Shown: piece by piece, positions 6,884 through 10,313 of the stretch
Layout of the letters: each line of letters begins with the position of its first letter
Numbering within the stretch: position 1 is the stretch's first letter
Origin: Pseudomonadota bacterium
GTDB taxonomy: Bacteria; Pseudomonadota; Alphaproteobacteria; Rhizobiales; Xanthobacteraceae
Assembly (NCBI GenBank): GCA_023432885.1
Contig: JAEZEU010000265.1
Span: 1 to 10,313 of the forward strand
DNA: 10,313 nucleotides
Reading direction: 5' to 3'
Made by a program: the position numbers and the translations under genes
The notes under the pieces: model-generated
Told to the model about the DNA's origin: nothing
The model's database searches: none
Seen by the model: only the letters and a program-made list of their open reading frames with translations

Positions 6884-9594
6884 GCGGCGGTATCCAGCCA
6901 GTTGGCATCCGCCGGCACCGGCAGACGGATGGTAATCACCGCTCCCGAGCGGTCGGTGCGATTGGCAGCCGAGATTGTGCCATGCATCGCCTCGACAAAG
7001 CCGCGCGAGATCGCAAGGCCCAGGCCAGTGCCGGGCCGGACACGGTCGCTCTTCTCGACCCGATAGAACTTGTCGAAGACGCTGTCGAGCTCGGCAGGCG
7101 GAATGCCGCCGCCCTCGTCAATGATCTGCAGCAGGATCGTATCCTTATCGCGCGCAGCCCGGATCGAGATAGTCGTCTCGGCGGGAGCGTATTTGGCGGC
7201 ATTGTCGAGCAGATTGAAAATCACCTGCTCGAACAGCACGGCATCAAGCTCCAGCATCGGCAGGTCGGCAGCAAGCTGCAGCTGCACCTTGTGGTGCACG
7301 AGGATCTTGCTCGCGCGCCGCAGCGCGCTGCCGACGATCTCACCGACATCGTGGCGCGCGGTGTTGGGCACGATTGCGCCGGATTCCAGCTTGGTCATAT
7401 CGAGCAGATTGGCGATGAAGCGGTTGAGCCGCTCGGACTCGTCGATCACGGTGGCGAGAAGCTCGCGCTTCTGCGCATCATCAAGGCCGCCGCCGAGATC
7501 GCGCAGCGTAGACGCCGAACCCAGCACGGAGGCAAGCGGCGTCTTTAGGTCGTGCGAGATCGAGGTGAGCAACGCGCCGCGCAGCCGGTCGGACTCCACC
7601 GTGCGCTTGACGCGGTCCATGTCCTCGACCAGCAGCACGCGCTCGATGGCGAGCGCGCCCTGATCGACCAGCGCATCCAGAAGCCGCCGCTGGTCGGGCG
7701 TCAGAAGCGGGCCTGTCCGGTCGTCGTCGATGCCGATCACCCCGATCGGACCGCGCCCGGTGCGCATCGGCAGGAACAGGCGTTTGGCGCCCGGAAGCGT
7801 GTCCGAGCCGCGGCCGGCGGCGCGATCATTGCTCCAGGCCCAGCTCGCCGCGGCAAGGTCCGCCTTGTCGAGCTCGTCCTCGGGCGGGTAGCCGGTCATC
7901 ACGGTCAGCACGCCGTTCTGCGGCAATAGCAGCACCACCCGGACCTTCAGCATCAGCGCGATCTGGTAGGCGGTGGCCCACAACACGTCATCGAGCGTGC
8001 CGGTGCCTGCGAGCTTGCGGCTGAACGCGTAGAGTTGTTCGGTCGTGCGGATCCGGCCGATGGCCGTATCCGCCTGCGACCGCACGCGGGCTGCGACATT
8101 GGAGACGAGGATTGCGACCAGCAAAAACAGGAGGAATGCGGCGACATTGGTGGGATCGGTGATGGTGAAAGTATAGACCGGCGGCAGGAAGAAGAAATTG
8201 TAGGACAACGAGGCGACGACGGTGGCCAGCAATGAGGGCCACAGGCCGTAGCGAACAGCGACACCGACGACGGCGGTGAGAAACACCAGATCAACATTCT
8301 CGATGCCGAACGCCGGATTGATCAGCTCGGCAACGCCGAGACCGATCGCGACGATCAGCAGCGACATCAGATAAGGCCGCAAGTCGAACGGGTCGGCCCG
8401 CGCCGCGGCCTGTACCTCGGTCTTGCCCACGGGCTGCTCGTCGCCGGCGATGACATGAACGCTGATGTTGCCGGCGCGGCGCACCAGATCGTGAACCACC
8501 GAGCCGCGCGTCAGCTCGAACCAGCGCGAGCGCGTGGACTTGCCGATGACGATCTGCGTCACATTGTTGGCATGGGCGAAATTGATGAGATCGTCCGCGA
8601 TACGCCGGCCGACGCCGGGGATGGTGATCGCTTCGCCGCCGAGGGCTTCGGCAAGGCGCATGGTGTCGGCAAGGAGATCGCGCTGCTCGTCGGTGAGTTG
8701 CAGGCTGCGCCGCGTCTCGATGGCAACGGCGGTCCAGGGCGCATGCATGCGGTCGGCGAGGCGCTTGGAATAGCGTACGAGGCCCGCGGCGCGCGGATCC
8801 TCGCTGACGCAGACCATGATGCGCTCGCCCGCGGCCCAGGGTCCGGAAATCGCGTTGGCCTGCATGTGGATGAGCAGCTGCTCATCGACCCGCTCGGCAG
8901 TGCGCCGCAAGGCCAGCTCGCGCAGCGCGGTGAGATTGCCGGGCGAGAAATAATGCTCCAGCGCGCGTTCGGCCTGCTTGGGGACGTAGACCTTGCCTTC
9001 CTTCAAGCGCTGGATCAGATCGTCCGGCGTGAGATCGATCAGCTCGATGGCGTCGGCACGGTCGAACACGGAATCCGGTACGGTCTCGCGCACCCGGACA
9101 TGGGTGATCTGCGCGACGACGTCGTTGAGGCTCTCGATGTGCTGGATGTTGACGGCCGTATAGACGTCGATGCCATGCGACAGCAGTTCCTCGACGTCGA
9201 GATAGCGCTTGGGGTGACGGGAGCCCGGCGCATTGGTGTGGGCGAGTTCATCGACCAGCGCAAGCTGCGGGCGGCGTGCAATCAGCGCGTCGATGTCCAT
9301 CTCCTCGAGCGTCTGGTCGCGGTAGGATATCCGCTTTCGCGGCAGGACTTCGAGTCCCCTTAGCAGCGCTTCGGTTTCGGCCCGGCCATGGGTCTCGACT
9401 ATGCCCACAACGACATCGGTGCCGGCCTTGAGCCTGGCATGGGCGTTCTGCAACATCTCATAGGTCTTGCCGACGCCCGGGGCGGCGCCAACAAAAATCT
9501 TCAGTTTTCCGGTACGAACGTCCGCGCGCCGGGCCTCTTCCAAAAGGGCCTCCGGCGAGGGACGCAACTGGGAGTCTCGGCGCTCACTGGCCAT
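6880..9594 (-). CDS. kdpD: KdpD, membrane sensor histidine kinase for potassium limitation
   Basis: At 904 residues it is full length for the family and shows the standard order. The KdpD N-terminal domain (about 25-235) has Walker A GAAPGVGKT at 36-44 and VDELAHTN at 114-121. A universal-stress-protein-like domain spans about 256-385, with GKSTRSRWFELTRGS at 351-365; in some bacteria this domain binds cyclic-di-AMP, not shown here. Four closely spaced membrane segments lie at about 406-424, 434-450, 452-470 and 484-501. A GAF-like region (about 520-655) is followed by HisKA with SISHDLKTPL (phospho-acceptor His681). The HATPase domain has NLLDNAAKYAP (794-804), DEGGG (826-830) and GTGLGL (855-860). 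It senses K+ or osmotic stress and phosphorylates KdpE, with which it overlaps. No strong Shine-Dalgarno precedes the ATG. Confidence 0.97.
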   Translation of the reverse strand: MASERRDSQLRPSPEALLEEARRADVRTGKLKIFVGAAPGVGKTYEMLQNAHARLKAGTDVVVGIVETHGRAETEALLRGLEVLPRKRISYRDQTLEEMDIDALIARRPQLALVDELAHTNAPGSRHPKRYLDVEELLSHGIDVYTAVNIQHIESLNDVVAQITHVRVRETVPDSVFDRADAIELIDLTPDDLIQRLKEGKVYVPKQAERALEHYFSPGNLTALRELALRRTAERVDEQLLIHMQANAISGPWAAGERIMVCVSEDPRAAGLVRYSKRLADRMHAPWTAVAIETRRSLQLTDEQRDLLADTMRLAEALGGEAITIPGVGRRIADDLINFAHANNVTQIVIGKSTRSRWFELTRGSVVHDLVRRAGNISVHVIAGDEQPVGKTEVQAAARADPFDLRPYLMSLLIVAIGLGVAELINPAFGIENVDLVFLTAVVGVAVRYGLWPSLLATVVASLSYNFFFLPPVYTFTITDPTNVAAFLLFLLVAILVSNVAARVRSQADTAIGRIRTTEQLYAFSRKLAGTGTLDDVLWATAYQIALMLKVRVVLLLPQNGVLTVMTGYPPEDELDKADLAAASWAWSNDRAAGRGSDTLPGAKRLFLPMRTGRGPIGVIGIDDDRTGPLLTPDQRRLLDALVDQGALAIERVLLVEDMDRVKRTVESDRLRGALLTSISHDLKTPLASVLGSASTLRDLGGGLDDAQKRELLATVIDESERLNRFIANLLDMTKLESGAIVPNTARHDVGEIVGSALRRASKILVHHKVQLQLAADLPMLELDAVLFEQVIFNLLDNAAKYAPAETTISIRAARDKDTILLQIIDEGGGIPPAELDSVFDKFYRVEKSDRVRPGTGLGLAISRGFVEAMHGTISAANRTDRSGAVITIRLPVPADANWLDTAA

Positions 9595-9624
9595 GAGGCA
9601 ATATAGTCACCTCTGTAGTCCGGG

Positions 9625-10230
9625 CTACCTCACGGTAGCGGCATCCAGAGCCAAATTCAGCGCCAAAACGTTAACGCGCGGCTCGCCCAGGATGCCCGCA
9701 AGGCGGCCCTTGGTGTTCTCGGTCACGAGCTGCCGGACGCGGTCTTCCGGCAGTTTGCGCGCCTTGGCGACGCGCGGCACCTGGAACAGCGCCGCCTCCG
9801 GCGAAATATCGGGATCGAGGCCGCTGCCGGAGGTGGTGACGAGATCGACCGGCACCGGCATGTTCGGATTTTCGGACTTCAGCTTCTCGACGTCTTCCGT
9901 GAGGCGCTCGGCGAGCGCCTTGCTGGTCGGACCGAGGTTCGAGCCGCCGGAGTTGGCCGCGTTGTACGGCGCGGACACCGTCTTGGATGAATCGGCCGGG
10001 TCAGGCGCGAGCGTCGCCGATGGGCGGCCATGGAAATACTTGTCCTCCTTGAATTCCTGGCCGATCAGCGCGGAGCCGACGATTTTGCCCTCCTTCTCGA
10101 TGAAGCTGCCCTGCGCCTGTCTCGGAAAGAGGACGCCGGCGAGGCCGGTCATGGCGAGTGGATAGACAAGGCCCGTGATCAGCGTGAGCACGACCAGGAC
10201 GAGGATGGCGGGACGGATCTCTCTGATCAT
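9625..10230 (-). CDS. kdpC: KdpC, potassium-transporting ATPase subunit C
   Basis: This 201-residue accessory subunit of the KdpFABC K+ pump has one N-terminal membrane segment (about 8-32), with the rest periplasmic by family topology. Family signatures are GSALIGQ (52-58), YFHGRPSA (65-72), [15 protein letters not shown] (89-103), [18 protein letters not shown] (127-144) and [11 protein letters not shown] (172-182). In the known complex it stabilises KdpA-KdpB assembly. The ATG at 10230 is preceded by GGAG at 10241-10238, seven bases upstream, and lies 11 bases after the kdpB stop, as in a typical operon. kdpD starts 30 bases after its stop. Nothing appears truncated. Confidence 0.97.
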   Translation of the reverse strand: MIREIRPAILVLVVLTLITGLVYPLAMTGLAGVLFPRQAQGSFIEKEGKIVGSALIGQEFKEDKYFHGRPSATLAPDPADSSKTVSAPYNAANSGGSNLGPTSKALAERLTEDVEKLKSENPNMPVPVDLVTTSGSGLDPDISPEAALFQVPRVAKARKLPEDRVRQLVTENTKGRLAGILGEPRVNVLALNLALDAATVR

Positions 10231-10241
10231 GAGAAGTCTCC

Positions 10242-10313
10242 TCAGGCAAGGTTCAAGGCTGCGACCACGAGGTCGATGGCCTTGATGCCGACAAAGGGAA
10301 TGATGATGCCGCC
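10242..10313 (-). CDS. kdpB: KdpB, potassium-transporting ATPase ATP-binding subunit (C-terminal end only)
   Basis: The last 23 codons and a TGA (10244-10242) are present: [20 protein letters not shown] followed by NLA. The 'GG-PF-GIK-ID' ending matches the final membrane helix of KdpB, the P-type ATPase subunit that drives K+ import. The catalytic regions are outside the window. The position just upstream of kdpC in the same direction makes the call secure despite the short length. Confidence 0.9.
   Translation of the reverse strand, partial: GGIIIPFVGIKAIDLVVAALNLA

Noticed and set aside
8455..9363. 302-codon open frame on the plus strand opposite kdpD
   Set aside because: It mirrors the KdpD N-terminal and stress-protein domains, which are clearly coding on the minus strand; no family resemblance or ribosome binding site was seen.

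Overview
The window looks like chromosomal DNA of an alphaproteobacterium, most likely Bradyrhizobium or a close relative in the Nitrobacteraceae. The grounds are the GC-rich coding sequence, a PE-ligase-polymerase LigD next to a single ku, two exact GGAAC-N16-CGTT motifs of the alphaproteobacterial EcfG (general stress response) type, and an interspersed palindrome of a kind I remember from Bradyrhizobium intergenic regions. The genus is inference from memory, not a database match.

Layout from left to right. (1) Positions 1-154, minus strand: the 5' end of a small protein of the polyhydroxyalkanoic acid granule/regulation family, cut by the window edge. (2) 315-479, plus strand: a 54-residue DUF3309-type hydrophobic miniprotein, with an EcfG-like promoter upstream and a perfect 10-bp hairpin downstream. 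(3) 629-4230: a divergent non-homologous end-joining pair, ligD on the minus strand and ku on the plus strand. Their 101-bp spacer holds two overlapping, oppositely directed EcfG promoters. (4) 4231-4428: a palindromic repeat and the leader of the next gene. (5) 4429-6036, plus strand: an acyl-CoA synthetase (AMP-forming) of unknown substrate. (6) 6194-10313, minus strand: the distal part of a kdp operon, read as kdpB (last 23 residues), kdpC, kdpD, kdpE. This encodes the high-affinity K+ pump and its two-component regulator.

How the genes work together. Ku binds double-strand break ends and recruits LigD, which trims, fills and seals them. The promoter pair predicts that both halves of this pathway are switched on together by general stress, when no second chromosome copy may be available for recombination. 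KdpD senses K+ limitation or osmotic stress and phosphorylates KdpE, which activates the pump genes; kdpA, most of kdpB and the operon promoter lie beyond the right edge. The acyl-CoA synthetase appears to be an independent unit converging on kdpE.

I saw no RNA genes, insertion sequences, CRISPR arrays or phage genes, and no evidence of an undescribed multi-gene system. The strongest non-routine signal is the interleaved promoter pair at 3281-3313.
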